Source of the DNA: JBDTSW01 sp051004675
GTDB taxonomy: Bacteria; Actinomycetota; Thermoleophilia; Solirubrobacterales; 70-9
Reading direction: 5' to 3'
Assembly (NCBI GenBank): GCA_051004675.1
Contig: JBPCKC010000082.1
Location: 1-50,202, forward strand
Length of the DNA stretch: 50,202 nt
This document shows positions 37,881 to 50,202 of the stretch, piece after piece; within the stretch, counting starts at the first letter, position 1; the number at the start of each line of letters is the position of its first letter. The notes below the pieces were generated by a model. It saw only the letters and a program-made list of their open reading frames with translations. It made no database searches and was not told the DNA's origin. The position numbers were made by a program, and so were the translations under genes.

Positions 37881-40526
37881 CTACTTGGCGGCCAGCCAGT
37901 CCTCCCCGATGCCCAAGTCGACGGTGAGCGGAGGGTCGAGATCGAACGCCGCGCACATCTCGGCCCGCATCGACTCGGCCGCGGCCTCGATCTCCTCCTC
38001 GGGCCCCTCGAAGAGGAGCTCATCGTGGATCTGGAGGATCAGGCGGGTCTTCAGCCCGCCCTCCGCCAGGGCGCGCCGGCAGCGGACCATCGCGACCTTG
38101 ATTATGTCCGCGGCGGATCCCTGAATCACAGTGTTCACGGCCAGGCGCTCGCCCAGCAGGCGCCGCTGCCGCTGGGAGGAGCGCAGCTCGGGCACCAGTC
38201 GCCTCCTGCCCATCAAGGTCTTCACCAGCCCGTCCTTTTCTGCCTGCTCGATGGTGGCGTCGATGAACGCCTTGACCGCGGGGAACCGCTCGAAGTAGCG
38301 GTCGATGTAGGCGCCGGCCTCCTCGCGTGAGATCTGAATCCGGTCCGCGAGCCCGAAGTCCGAGAGCCCGTAGGCGATGCCGTAGTTGACCATCTTCGCC
38401 TTCGAGCGCTCGGCCGGCCCGACCTCGCTCGGATCGATGCTCAGGACCTCAGCGGCCGTCTCCGCGTGTACGTCGGCGCCCGAGGCGAAGATCTCCCGCA
38501 GGACCTCCTCGCCGGCAACGTGCGCCAGAACCCTCAGCTCGACCTGGTTGTAGTCGCAGGAGAGCAACCTCCATCCCGGCTCGGTCACGAAGCAGGCCCG
38601 CACCGGCCGTCCGAGCTCGGAGCGGACCGGGATGTTCTGGAGGTTCGGGTTGGTGCTGGACAGCCGTCCGGTCGCCGCGGTCACCTGGTTGAAGGTCGTG
38701 TGTATCCGCCCGTCCTCGCGGATCAGCCCCGGGAGGGAATCCAGGTAGGTGTTCTTGAGCTTCGTCAGCTCGCGCCAGCTCTCGACCTTGCCGACGATCT
38801 CATGCTCGTCGCGGATCTGCGCCAGGACCCTCGCGTCGGTCGAAAATCCGGTCTTGCCGCGGCGCTTCTTCGTCAGCCCCAGCTCGTTGAAGAACACCTC
38901 GGCGAGCTGCTGAGGCGATCCGATCGTGAACTCGTGGCCGGCGAGGTCGAAGATCTCGGCCTGGAGGGTCGCGATCCGCTCGGCCATCCCCTCGCCGATC
39001 TCGGCCAGCCGCTCCGCGTCGAGGCGGATCCCCACCCGCTCCATGGCCGAGAGCACCTCCACCAGCGGCAGCTCGACCTCTCCGAGGAGCCGCTCGAGCC
39101 CGAACTCGGTAATCCGTTCCCGCTGTCGGTCGGCCAGCTCGTGGGTGAGGCGGGCGTCCACCGCGGGATCGCCCGCGGCCTCACCCTCCTCCGCCTCGAG
39201 CGAGAGCTGCCCGGGGTCGGCCCCGGCGGGCGCCGCGGCCAGCCCCGCGTCCGCCGCCAGCTCGTGGAGCGAGTAGACACGCCGAGCGGGATCGATCAGG
39301 TAGGCGGCGACCATCGTGTCGTGCGCCAGGACGACGCTCTCGGAGGCGACCGAGATCAGCCCCGTCCCCCCTTCTCCTCCGAGCCCCTTGGCGTCATGTG
39401 CCACCAGACCGCGCCCGCCCAGATCGGCCGCCAGCGCCCGCAGGTCCCCGGCCGGGCCGGTGAGCACCTTCTTCCCGTCCGTGGCGCCGAAGCGGCCGTC
39501 CACGATCGCCATCGCCAGGGGGCCCTCGCCGAGATCGCCCAGCGTCCCCTCCGCGGCCTCGACCTTGATCGTCTCGTCCACCGGCCGACCCGGTACGACC
39601 TCGTCGAACTCCTCCTCCAGGCGCGCGATCACCTGCCGCAGCTCGAACTCCGCGGCGACCTCCCGCAGCCGTGAGCGGTCCGGCGCGCCGCGCATGGCAT
39701 CGGCGGGGTCAATGTCCACCGCCACGTCGTACTGCAGGGTCGCGAGCTGCTTGGAGACCCGCGCGTCCTCGGCGTGGTTGGTGAGGTTCTCCTTGCGCTT
39801 CGCGCCTGAGATCTCGTCCACCGAGGAGAGGACCGCCTCCAGCGAGCCGAACCGCTGCAGGAGCTGCGCGGCCGTCTTGTCGCCGATCCCGGGGACGCCG
39901 GGGATGTTGTCGGAGGTGTCGCCCTTCAGCCCGATGAGGTCCGGCACCAGCTCGGGGGGGATGCCGTAGCGCTCCACGACCCCGTCGTGGTCATAGATCC
40001 GCGTATCGGTGACGCCGCGCGAAGTCGTCATCACCCGGATGCCGTCGCCGACCACCTGATAGACGTCGCGGTCGCCGGAGACGACCATCACGGGTAGGCC
40101 GGCCGCGCTGGCCTTGCGAGCGAGGGTGCCGATCACGTCGTCGGCCTCGTAGCCATCGACCTTCACGTTGGTGAAGCCGAAGGCCTCGGCGAGCGGCGCG
40201 AGGTGCGGCCACTGCTCCTTGAGGAGGTCCGGACGGGACTTGCGCTGCGCCTTGTACTCCGAGTACTGCTTCTCGCGACCCGACCAACCCGCGTCCCAGG
40301 CCACGATCACGCCCTTCGGCTTGAAGTCGGTGAGGAGCTTTACCATCATCGAGGCGAAGCCGTAGATGGCGTTGGTGGGCCGTCCGTCGGCGGTCGCGAT
40401 CGACTCCGGGAGCGCGAAGAAGGCCCGGTAGGCCAGCGAGTTGCCGTCGATCAGGAAGAGCTCGCCCTCGGTCGCCCCGGTCGCCGTCGCCGGCTTCCCG
40501 GGCTTCGGCTTGGACGCGGGGGGCAC
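37881..40526 (-). CDS. polA: DNA polymerase I
   Basis: This 881-residue enzyme has an N-terminal 5'-3' nuclease (about 20-315; VDGYEADDVIGTLA, VSGDRDVYQVV, LKGDTSDNIPGVPGIGDKTA), a middle region corresponding to the 3'-5' exonuclease (about 340-480), and a polymerase domain (about 510-881). Polymerase motifs are CDYNQVELRVLAH (A), RSKAKMVNYGIAYG (B) and QIHDELLFE (C). The middle region lacks the DxE exonuclease I motif (AIVDGRFG), so proofreading is probably absent. In motif B, Tyr715 replaces the Phe762 of E. coli, as in mycobacterial enzymes that accept dideoxynucleotides. GTG 40526 is supported by TAGGAT six bases upstream. Confidence 0.96.
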   Translation of the reverse strand: MPPASKPKPGKPATATGATEGELFLIDGNSLAYRAFFALPESIATADGRPTNAIYGFASMMVKLLTDFKPKGVIVAWDAGWSGREKQYSEYKAQRKSRPDLLKEQWPHLAPLAEAFGFTNVKVDGYEADDVIGTLARKASAAGLPVMVVSGDRDVYQVVGDGIRVMTTSRGVTDTRIYDHDGVVERYGIPPELVPDLIGLKGDTSDNIPGVPGIGDKTAAQLLQRFGSLEAVLSSVDEISGAKRKENLTNHAEDARVSKQLATLQYDVAVDIDPADAMRGAPDRSRLREVAAEFELRQVIARLEEEFDEVVPGRPVDETIKVEAAEGTLGDLGEGPLAMAIVDGRFGATDGKKVLTGPAGDLRALAADLGGRGLVAHDAKGLGGEGGTGLISVASESVVLAHDTMVAAYLIDPARRVYSLHELAADAGLAAAPAGADPGQLSLEAEEGEAAGDPAVDARLTHELADRQRERITEFGLERLLGEVELPLVEVLSAMERVGIRLDAERLAEIGEGMAERIATLQAEIFDLAGHEFTIGSPQQLAEVFFNELGLTKKRRGKTGFSTDARVLAQIRDEHEIVGKVESWRELTKLKNTYLDSLPGLIREDGRIHTTFNQVTAATGRLSSTNPNLQNIPVRSELGRPVRACFVTEPGWRLLSCDYNQVELRVLAHVAGEEVLREIFASGADVHAETAAEVLSIDPSEVGPAERSKAKMVNYGIAYGLSDFGLADRIQISREEAGAYIDRYFERFPAVKAFIDATIEQAEKDGLVKTLMGRRRLVPELRSSQRQRRLLGERLAVNTVIQGSAADIIKVAMVRCRRALAEGGLKTRLILQIHDELLFEGPEEEIEAAAESMRAEMCAAFDLDPPLTVDLGIGEDWLAAK

Positions 40527-40532
40527 ATTCTC

Positions 40533-40538
40533 ATCCTA
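40533..40538 (-). promoter_or_regulatory. -10 hexamer of a leaderless promoter (polA)
   Basis: TAGGAT lies 6 bases before GTG 40526. Confidence 0.45.
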
Positions 40539-40662
40539 GGGCCGCGCGAGGAGGCTCCGCAGGCCCCGCCATGTCGCGTCGGTACCGCATATCAGGACCG
40601 AGGCGCCACGCGCGCCGGCTTCGCGCGGTCGTAAGCGCCCACGCCGGGCTCGGGCCGCTACC

Positions 40663-40668
40663 TATGAT
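40663..40668 (+). promoter_or_regulatory. -10 hexamer of a promoter for the malic enzyme gene
   Basis: TATGAT lies 9 bases before GTG 40678. No -35 match or Shine-Dalgarno is visible in the 151-base gap divergent from polA. Confidence 0.4.
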
Positions 40669-40677
40669 CCAACGCCC

Positions 40678-42141
<1,464 letters not shown>

Positions 42142-42266
42142 TCCGGCTCAGTCGAAGCCCACGCCGCTCGTCGTGCTCGGCGGCCGGGTCTCGGCAGCCG
42201 GCGGCGCAGCCGCGTTAGCCTGCTCGGATCCGCGGGTAACGGACCGAACGTGGCGGGCACGGCGAC

Positions 42267-43178
42267 ATGAGGGTTCTGATCACGGGGGCGAGCGGGCTGA
42301 TCGGCTCGGCCGTCGCCGATGCGCTTCTGGCGCGCGGCAACGAGGTCGTCGCGCTCAGCCGCGACCCGGCTCGGGTGCGCACGACCAACCCCACCGCCAC
42401 CTGGCACCAGTGGGAGCCGACCACGGAGCGCCCTCCCGCGGAGGCGTTCGCGGGCGTCGAGGCGGTCGTCAATTTGATCGGCGAGGAGATCAACCAGCGC
42501 TTGACGCCCGAAGCCAAGCGGAGCATCCGCGACAGCCGCGTCCGGGCAACGCGGAACCTGGTCGATGGGATGACATCGGTCGACGGAGGAGGCCCCAAGG
42601 TCCTCGTCAGCCAGGCGGCGGTTGGGTACTACGCCGACCACGGCGACGCGATCGTCGACGAGTCCACCGCCGCCGGCCCGGAGTGGCTGTCGCAGCTCGT
42701 GGTCGAATGGGAGGAGCAGGCGCGCGGCGCGGAGGCCTCCGGCGTGCGGGTGGCGATCCTGCGCACCGGCCTCTACCTCGACCCGGACGGCGGCCTGCTC
42801 AAGCAGCTTCTACCCGTCTTCAAGCTCGGCGTCGGCGGCCCACTCTCGAGCGGGCGCCAGTACATGCCGTGGATTCATCGCGACGACGAGGTGGGGCTGA
42901 TCCTCTGGGCGCTCGAGAACCCCGAGGTCACGGGCACGCTGAACGCGAGCGCCCCCAACCCGGTCACGAACCGGGAGTTCTCGAAGCAGCTCGGACGCGT
43001 CCTGCGCCGCCCGTCGCTGATTCCCGCACCGAAGCTCGCCGTGGCGGCCCTCCGCGGCCACGAGCTGACCGACTCGATCCTCGCCTCGCTGCGCGTCGTT
43101 CCCCGGCGGGCGCTCGACCTGGGCTACGGGTTCCGCTGGCCCGAGCTCGAGCCCGCGCTGCGGGACCTGCTGCGCTAA
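42267..43178 (+). CDS. TIGR01777-family NAD-dependent epimerase/dehydratase (YfcH-like)
   Basis: This 303-residue SDR-like protein has the nucleotide-binding start MRVLITGASGLIGSAVADAL. Family features are VVNLIGEEINQRLTPEAKRSIRDSRV, SQAAVGYYADHGD, PVFKLGVGGPLSSGRQYMPWIHRDD and the C-terminal ALDLGYGFRWPELEPAL. Members are found next to division and envelope genes in many bacteria; the reaction is unknown. ATG 42267 is the natural family start. No leaderless-type -10 element is near; TAGCCT at 42216-42221 could give a leader of about 40 bases. Confidence 0.88.
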   Translation: MRVLITGASGLIGSAVADALLARGNEVVALSRDPARVRTTNPTATWHQWEPTTERPPAEAFAGVEAVVNLIGEEINQRLTPEAKRSIRDSRVRATRNLVDGMTSVDGGGPKVLVSQAAVGYYADHGDAIVDESTAAGPEWLSQLVVEWEEQARGAEASGVRVAILRTGLYLDPDGGLLKQLLPVFKLGVGGPLSSGRQYMPWIHRDDEVGLILWALENPEVTGTLNASAPNPVTNREFSKQLGRVLRRPSLIPAPKLAVAALRGHELTDSILASLRVVPRRALDLGYGFRWPELEPALRDLLR

Positions 43179-43196
43179 CCGAGGCCCGCGGCCAAC

Positions 43197-43907
43197 TCAG
43201 GGCGAGAGGGGGTTCGCGGCACCGATCTCGTCGACCGTGTACGCGCCCAGGTCGTCGGAGTCGCGCTCGCCCGTGGTGAGGAACGCCTCCACCACGCTCG
43301 CGCGGTCCAGCGGATTGCCGGCGCGCTCGACCGAGTCGAGCACGAGCGCCATCGCCTCCGCGCCCAGCTCGCGGGGGTCGCCGTCCAGCGCCGCCAGGGT
43401 GCCGAAGGTCCGAGCCCCGGAGGGCTGGGTCTCTTCGGGGACCTCGTCGGACCCCTCGAACGGGGCGGTCAGCTCGACGTCGCCGGCCGTCGGCGAGACC
43501 TGGAGCATGCGGGCGTCGTTGGTGATCGGAAGCGAGGTCCCGGTGGTCGCCGAGTCGAGCTCGCCCACGTAAGCGATCGCCGTGGAGTCCTGGGTGGCCG
43601 TCCGGGCGTTCGCGGCGGCGCGCACCGGGTCGGCCCCTTCGGCCGTCGGCCGCGCGGCGCTGGCGCCGGGGCCGGAGTCGAGGACGACCACCTCGACGGC
43701 GATGCCGGCGGCCGCTCCCCCGGCCTCCTTCAGCGCCTGCCGGGCGCCGTCGGCGACCGCGAGCCCATCTGCCGCCCGCGGGCCGCTGAGGGGCGTGCTG
43801 ACGTAGACCGCGAGGCTGGGCTCGCCCCCCTCGGAGCCATTGCCGCCGCAGCCCCCGGCGAGCGCGCCGGCGACGAGTAGTGCGCCCGTCAGGGCGAGGC
43901 CTCGCAT
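43197..43907 (-). CDS. Compact LivJ-like periplasmic-binding lipoprotein
   Basis: The 236-residue precursor has a lipoprotein signal (LVAGALAGGC). It then shows the N-terminal part of a branched-chain amino-acid binding fold: LAVYVSTPLSGPRAADG, VADGARQALKEAGG, VVVLDSG and IAYVGELDSATTGTSLPITNDA. The C-terminal end (LVLDSVERAGNPLDRASVVEAFL, GAYTVDEIGAANP) matches the closing part of the same family. Normal members have about 380 residues; roughly 130 from the middle, including most of the second lobe, are missing after about residue 150. The reading frame is intact. Its ATG overlaps the phosphofructokinase stop by one base. Ligand binding is doubtful. Confidence 0.7.
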   Translation of the reverse strand: MRGLALTGALLVAGALAGGCGGNGSEGGEPSLAVYVSTPLSGPRAADGLAVADGARQALKEAGGAAAGIAVEVVVLDSGPGASAARPTAEGADPVRAAANARTATQDSTAIAYVGELDSATTGTSLPITNDARMLQVSPTAGDVELTAPFEGSDEVPEETQPSGARTFGTLAALDGDPRELGAEAMALVLDSVERAGNPLDRASVVEAFLTTGERDSDDLGAYTVDEIGAANPLSP

Positions 43908-44932
43908 CAGCCGAAGAAGACCTCGGCCTCGCGGTAGAGCTCCGTGGGCACGAGCTTGAGCTCGGCGGTGGCCTCGGCAAGATCGACGAGCACGATGTCC
44001 GTTGCGCGGAGAGCGGTCATCTTCCCCCAGCTCCCACCGTGCGCCGCATCGATCGCGTGCAGGCCGAACCGGGTGGCGAGCACCCGGTCGAACGCGGTGG
44101 GGGTGCCACCCCGCTGAACGTGGCCGAGCACGGTTGCCCTTGCCTCATGGCCGGTCGCGCTCTCGATCTCCGCCTCCAGCCACTGCCCGATCCCTCCGAG
44201 CCTCGCGTGTCCGAAGGCGTCCGTGGCACCCGGGTCGGCGATCGGCATCCCCCCGGCCGGCTCCGCTCCCTCGGAGACGACGACGATGGGCGCGTATTGG
44301 CTCTCGAAGCGGGTCTCGATGTAGGCGCACACCCGCCCGAGGTCGAAGGGTTGCTCGGGGATCAAGATCACGTTCGCCCCGCCCGAGAGCCCCGCGTGGA
44401 GGGCGATCCATCCCGCGTGGCGGCCCATCACCTCGACGATGAGCGTGCGCTTGTGGCTCTCCGCCGTCGTGTGGAGGCGATCGATCGAGCCCATCGCGAT
44501 GTTGACCGCGGTGTCGAAGCCGAACGTGTAATCGGTGGCGCCGAGGTCGTTGTCGATGGTCTTCGGGACGCCGACCACCGGAACGCCGGCCTGGTGCAGC
44601 CTCGTCGCGACCCCCAGCGTGTCCTCGCCGCCGATCGCAATCAGTCCGTCGACGCCGTCGCGCTCCAGGGTCCCGCGCACGCGATCGAGCCCATCCGCCT
44701 CCTTGATGGGGTTCGTGCGCGACGAGCCGAGGATCGTGCCGCAGCGCGGGAGGGTCCCGCGTACGTCAGCGATCTCGAGCGGTTTCGAGATCCCCTCGAG
44801 GGGTCCTCGCCAACCGTCGCGATAGCCGACGAACTCATGCCCGTACGCGCCGGCCCCCTTTCGCACCACGGCGCGGATGACCGCGTTCAGCCCCGGGCAA
44901 TCGCCGCCGCCGGTAAGCACTCCCAGTCGCAC
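43907..44932 (-). CDS. pfp: 6-phosphofructokinase, probable PPi-dependent type
   Basis: This 341-residue enzyme has the phosphofructokinase A fold: LGVLTGGGDCPGLNAVIRA, the SSRTNP loop, GGEDT at 101-105, PKTIDND at 123-129, and VMGRHAGWIA. ATP-dependent enzymes have Gly at positions 104 and 124 (E. coli numbering); Asp104 and Lys124, present here at the very same numbers, mark PPi-dependent enzymes. PPi-PFK is reversible and works in glycolysis and gluconeogenesis. GTG 44932 has TATCGT six bases upstream and gives the family length; the open frame continuing upstream is rejected. The LivJ-like gene follows with a one-base overlap. Confidence 0.9.
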   Translation of the reverse strand: MRLGVLTGGGDCPGLNAVIRAVVRKGAGAYGHEFVGYRDGWRGPLEGISKPLEIADVRGTLPRCGTILGSSRTNPIKEADGLDRVRGTLERDGVDGLIAIGGEDTLGVATRLHQAGVPVVGVPKTIDNDLGATDYTFGFDTAVNIAMGSIDRLHTTAESHKRTLIVEVMGRHAGWIALHAGLSGGANVILIPEQPFDLGRVCAYIETRFESQYAPIVVVSEGAEPAGGMPIADPGATDAFGHARLGGIGQWLEAEIESATGHEARATVLGHVQRGGTPTAFDRVLATRFGLHAIDAAHGGSWGKMTALRATDIVLVDLAEATAELKLVPTELYREAEVFFG

Positions 44933-44938
44933 GCGCCC

Positions 44939-44944
44939 ACGATA
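44939..44944 (-). promoter_or_regulatory. -10 hexamer of a leaderless promoter (phosphofructokinase)
   Basis: TATCGT lies 6 bases before GTG 44932 and decides this start. Confidence 0.45.
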
Positions 44945-45032
44945 CGCAGTGGGGATGATGGTCCGCCACCCGCGTGCGCGGGCGTGGCGGGGCTCATGAT
45001 CTAGGCTCGCGCCCGAGCTACGAAAAGGATTC

Positions 45033-46571
<1,539 letters not shown>

Positions 46572-46592
46572 GCGTTTCGGTTACGGGCGCTT

Positions 46593-46760
46593 CTAGGTAT
46601 CCGGGCGCAGGCGCGCGAGAATGGGCTGCGCCCAGCGGTCGAGTACGCCGTTGGTGAGGACGAAGAGGAAGATCAGCGTGCTCACGGTCCCGCCCAGGCC
46701 GAACGCGTAGGCGACCATGAAGGCGACTGCGCCCACGATGGCGAAGATCAGCATCCGCAT
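46593..46760 (-). CDS. 55-residue two-helix membrane protein downstream of trpA
   Basis: The frame from ATG 46760 to TAG 46593 encodes two hydrophobic helices (LIFAIVGAVAFMVAYAFGLG and STLIFLFVLTNGVLD) and a basic C-terminal segment WAQPILARLRPDT. It begins 15 bases after the trpA stop on the same strand. TAGGCT seven bases before the ATG gives it the same leaderless promoter geometry as other genes here, so it need not depend on trp transcription. No family is recognised. The acyl-CoA ligase gene converges on it with 21 bases between stops. Confidence 0.65.
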   Translation of the reverse strand: MRMLIFAIVGAVAFMVAYAFGLGGTVSTLIFLFVLTNGVLDRWAQPILARLRPDT

Positions 46761-46767
46761 CGGCCGG

Positions 46768-46773
46768 AGCCTA
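46768..46773 (-). promoter_or_regulatory. -10 hexamer of a leaderless promoter (55-residue membrane protein)
   Basis: TAGGCT lies 7 bases before ATG 46760, in the 15-base gap after trpA. Confidence 0.45.
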
Positions 46774-46775
46774 CC

Positions 46776-47592
46776 TCAGCGGCCTGCGGCCAGGACGGCG
46801 CGCGTCGCCCTGACGAACTCGCCTACGGCCGCGGCCGCGGCCGCGGCGCCGTCAGCCCCGGCGACGGCTCGGACCAGGCGGCTTCCGATGATCACCCCTT
46901 CGGCGGCGGCGCCGACCTCGGCGGCCTGTTCGGGCGTGCCGATCCCAAAGCCGACCGCCACGGGTGCGCCGGCATCCGCCTTCGCCGCGGCCACCAGCTC
47001 GAAGAGATGCTCGGGAAGGGCCTCACGCTCGCCGGTAGTGCGGGTGTCGGATACGAGATAGACGAAGCCCTTCGCGGCCGCGCAGATCTCCCGCCGGCGG
47101 GGCGGCGGGGTCGTGGGCGCCACGAGCGGCACGAACGCGAGCCCGCGGCCGCCGAGCTCCGCACGGACCTCGGCGGCCTCCTCGGGCGGCAGGTCGGGGA
47201 CGATCGCCCCGGCCACCCCGCTCGCCTCGAGGTTCGCCGCGAAAGCGGCCGGGCCCCGGGCGAGCACCATGTTGGCGTACACCATGAGGACCACGGGCAC
47301 GGAGGGCGCCACCCCGGCGGCCAGCTCGGTCACCGAGTCGAGGGTGGCTCCGGAGCGCAGCGCGGCGGTCGCGGCCGAGTGGATCACCGGGCCATCGGCC
47401 AGCGGGTCGGAGAACGGCACGCCCAGCTCGATCACGTCGGCGCCGCCCTCGACGTACGCCGCCAGGACGGCGGCCGATGTCGTGGCCTCCGGGAACCCGC
47501 CCATCGCGTAGGGCATGAGCGCCGCCCGGCCTGCCTTCAGAGCGGCGCCGAAGGCGGCATCGATCCGCTCGATGCCGGTGGCGGTCCGGGTC

Positions 47593-47600
<8 letters not shown>
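46776..47600 (-). CDS. trpA: Tryptophan synthase alpha subunit
   Basis: This 274-residue TIM barrel splits indole-3-glycerol phosphate into indole and glyceraldehyde 3-phosphate. The catalytic acids correspond to Glu58 (DVIELGVPFSDP) and Asp69 (DPLADGPV), nine positions after the Salmonella Glu49 and Asp60. The phosphate site GFGIGTPEQAAEV and GVIIGSRLV are clear. ATG 47600 overlaps the trpB stop by eight bases; the longer open frame is trpB shadow. Confidence 0.96.
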
Positions 47601-48842
<1,242 letters not shown>

Positions 48843-48846
<4 letters not shown>

Positions 48847-49496
48847 GCCGGCTCACCCTCGGCGGCGGCTCCTGCCGAGGCGATCTGCGCGTTCTCGATG
48901 AACCTGGCCATCAGGCCGTGATCTTTCACTCCCGGCTCGGACTCGATGCCGCTCGCGACGTCAACGGCGTAGGGCCGTACGACCGAAATCGCATCGGCGA
49001 CGTTATCGGGGTCGAGGCCCCCAGAGAGCACGCACGAAATCTCCGAGCGGCGACCGGCCAGCAGCTCCCAATCGAAGCTCTCCCCCGTCCCGCCCGGGGC
49101 TCCGGGCCGATACGCGTCGAAGAGGTGCAGGTCGGTCCTGAAGGCCTCGGCCGCCTGGATGTCCGCCGAGCTTCGAACCCGAAACGCCTTCATCACCTTG
49201 CAGCCGCTGCGCCTGGCGGCCTCCTGGCAGAAGGCCGGACCCTCGTCGCCATGGAGCTGGAGCATCGTGAGCGACTCGTCCTCGGCCGCGGAGACGACGT
49301 CGTCGAGCGGGGCGTTGACGAACACGCCGACCACGTCCACCCGCCGACGCAGCTCGGCCCCGATTTCGGCGGCGACGGCGCCATCGACCCGTCGGGGACT
49401 GGGTTCGTGGTGGATCAACCCAACCGCCCAAGCGCCAAGGCGCGCGGCCTCCCGCGCGTCCTCGATCCTCGTGATGCCACAGAACTTCACCCGCAT
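48843..49496 (-). CDS. trpF: Phosphoribosylanthranilate isomerase
   Basis: This 217-residue TIM barrel performs the Amadori rearrangement in tryptophan synthesis. It shows the catalytic Cys in VKFCGITRIEDA, the LQLHGDE strand, HLFDAYRPG with the catalytic Asp, and LSGGLDPDNV with the phosphate site. ATG 49496 has CATACT seven bases upstream, a weaker version of the leaderless -10, and lies 106 bases after the trpC stop. trpF-trpB-trpA may therefore have a promoter of their own. The gap to trpC holds no hairpin that I can see. Confidence 0.94.
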
Positions 49497-49602
49497 GCGG
49501 GTAAGTATGGCCGAGGGGCTGAGCCCGTTTGCGGACCCAGGCGGTCGATCATCGCCGGCAGGAGACCGTGCCGGCTCAACGACCACGCGCGCGCACTGCC
49601 GG

Positions 49603-50202
49603 CTACTCCTCGGAGGCCCGCTCCAGGTAGTGCTCGCGGGTGGCCTCTTCGTCACCGGTGAGTGCGCGCACCGCGGCCTCGGGGTCGGACGCCCGCATCA
49701 GAGCCTCGCCGACCAGCACGGCGTCGACGCCGATCCGCTCGAGCTCCTCGAACTGGTCCGGGCTGGAGTAGCCGGACTCGGAGACGACCGTCTTGCCCGC
49801 GGGGACATCCGTGATCAGCTCGTGGGTGCGGTGGACGTCGACGGAGAAGTCCCGCAGGTCGCGGTTGTTGATCCCGAGGACGTCGGCGCCGACCTCGAGC
49901 GCGCGCTCGAGCTCGCGCTCGTCGTGGACCTCGACGAGGCAGTCGAGGTCGAGCGCGCCCGCCTCCTCCCAGAGGAGCCTCAGGTCCTCGTCGGCAAGCG
50001 CCGCGACGATCAGGAGCACCGCGTCGGCGCCGGCGATCACCGACTCCCAGAGCTGGTAGGGGTCGACGATGAAGTCCTTGCGCAGGATCGGCAGGCCGGT
50101 CGCGGAGCGGGCTTCCCCGAGGTCGGCCAGCGAGCCGTGGAAGTGGGGCTCGTCGGTGAGGACGGAGACGGCCGCCGCGCCGCCGCGCTCGTAGGCCGCG
50201 AC
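49603..50202 (-). CDS. trpC: Indole-3-glycerol phosphate synthase, partial
   Basis: The right edge cuts the gene; 199 C-terminal residues are present. They show AVSVLTDEPHFHGSLADL, the catalytic Lys in PILRKDFIVDPYQL, LEVGADVLGINNRDLRDF, and VSESGYSSPDQFEELERIGVDAVLVGEALMRA. The enzyme closes the indole ring before trpA/trpB action. The frame is open through base 50202. The missing part should be about 60-70 N-terminal residues. Confidence 0.96.
   Translation of the reverse strand, partial: VAAYERGGAAAVSVLTDEPHFHGSLADLGEARSATGLPILRKDFIVDPYQLWESVIAGADAVLLIVAALADEDLRLLWEEAGALDLDCLVEVHDERELERALEVGADVLGINNRDLRDFSVDVHRTHELITDVPAGKTVVSESGYSSPDQFEELERIGVDAVLVGEALMRASDPEAAVRALTGDEEATREHYLERASEE

Noticed and set aside
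49497..49602. A trp attenuator, T-box or trp leader between trpC and trpF
   Set aside because: No run of Trp codons, no T-box core and no terminator hairpin with T-tract is present in this gap.

Overview
The window is about 50 kb of very GC-rich (roughly 70%), tightly packed bacterial DNA. Gene content and style point to an actinobacterium. Rex, a Pup-era style of GTG/TTG starts, DUF559/AbiEi proteins, DUF2520 fused next to pantothenate genes, and Pro/Ala/Asp-rich tails all fit. My best guess is Thermoleophilia (Solirubrobacterales or Gaiellales); this is inference from protein style, not from a marker tree. No rRNA, tRNA, CRISPR array, transposase or prophage gene was seen. No gene-free stretch exceeds 300 bases.

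Layout. 1-199: broken start of an FAD oxidoreductase at the contig edge. 256-1403: two overlapping RCK/TrkA proteins. 1435-5592: two large APC permeases, each with a C-terminal universal-stress-protein-like domain, separated by a 64-residue membrane protein. 5618-9913: glyoxalase I, an FMN-dependent 2-hydroxyacid dehydrogenase, the K+-independent H+-pyrophosphatase, and a DUF1844 protein. 9923-12051: GCS2-type carboxylate-amine ligase, Rex and a glutaredoxin-like protein. 12048-15627: one long overlapping minus-strand run, fmdB-like / family-4 uracil-DNA glycosylase / tsaE / tsaB / rimI / tsaD, followed by the glutaredoxin-like gene. 15824-18750: DUF2520 - panC - panD - panB on the plus strand. 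18846-22170: small accessory region with a DUF378 protein, a strong terminator, an FG-GAP remnant coupled to yjbQ, an AbiEi/DUF559 gene bracketed by palindromic inverted repeats, a lipoprotein and an acyltransferase. 22216-28205: uvrA (with a LexA-type box) and uvrB with two unfamiliar small genes between them. 28284-33450: DHA2-type exporter, membrane proteins, lytic transglycosylase. 33447-35719: coaE and rpsA. 35774-37832: FAD reductase, glyoxalase-fold protein, YdcZ-like transporter. 37881-42141: polA and an ACT-malic enzyme. 42267-46571: TIGR01777 epimerase, a compact LivJ-like lipoprotein, PPi-type phosphofructokinase, and an acyl-CoA ligase. 46593-50202: trpC (partial) - trpF - trpB - trpA and a 55-residue membrane protein.

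Two organising features stand out. First, twelve gene pairs overlap by one or four bases (ATGA, GTGA, TTGA, TGATG), so many genes are probably translationally coupled. Second, at least nineteen first-genes have a TANNNT hexamer ending 6 to 9 bases before the start codon, with no Shine-Dalgarno in between. This is the signature of leaderless mRNAs. I used it to fix several starts and to support two genes shorter than 60 codons. Metabolically, the H+-pyrophosphatase and a phosphofructokinase carrying the Asp104/Lys124 PPi signature suggest that PPi serves as an energy currency.
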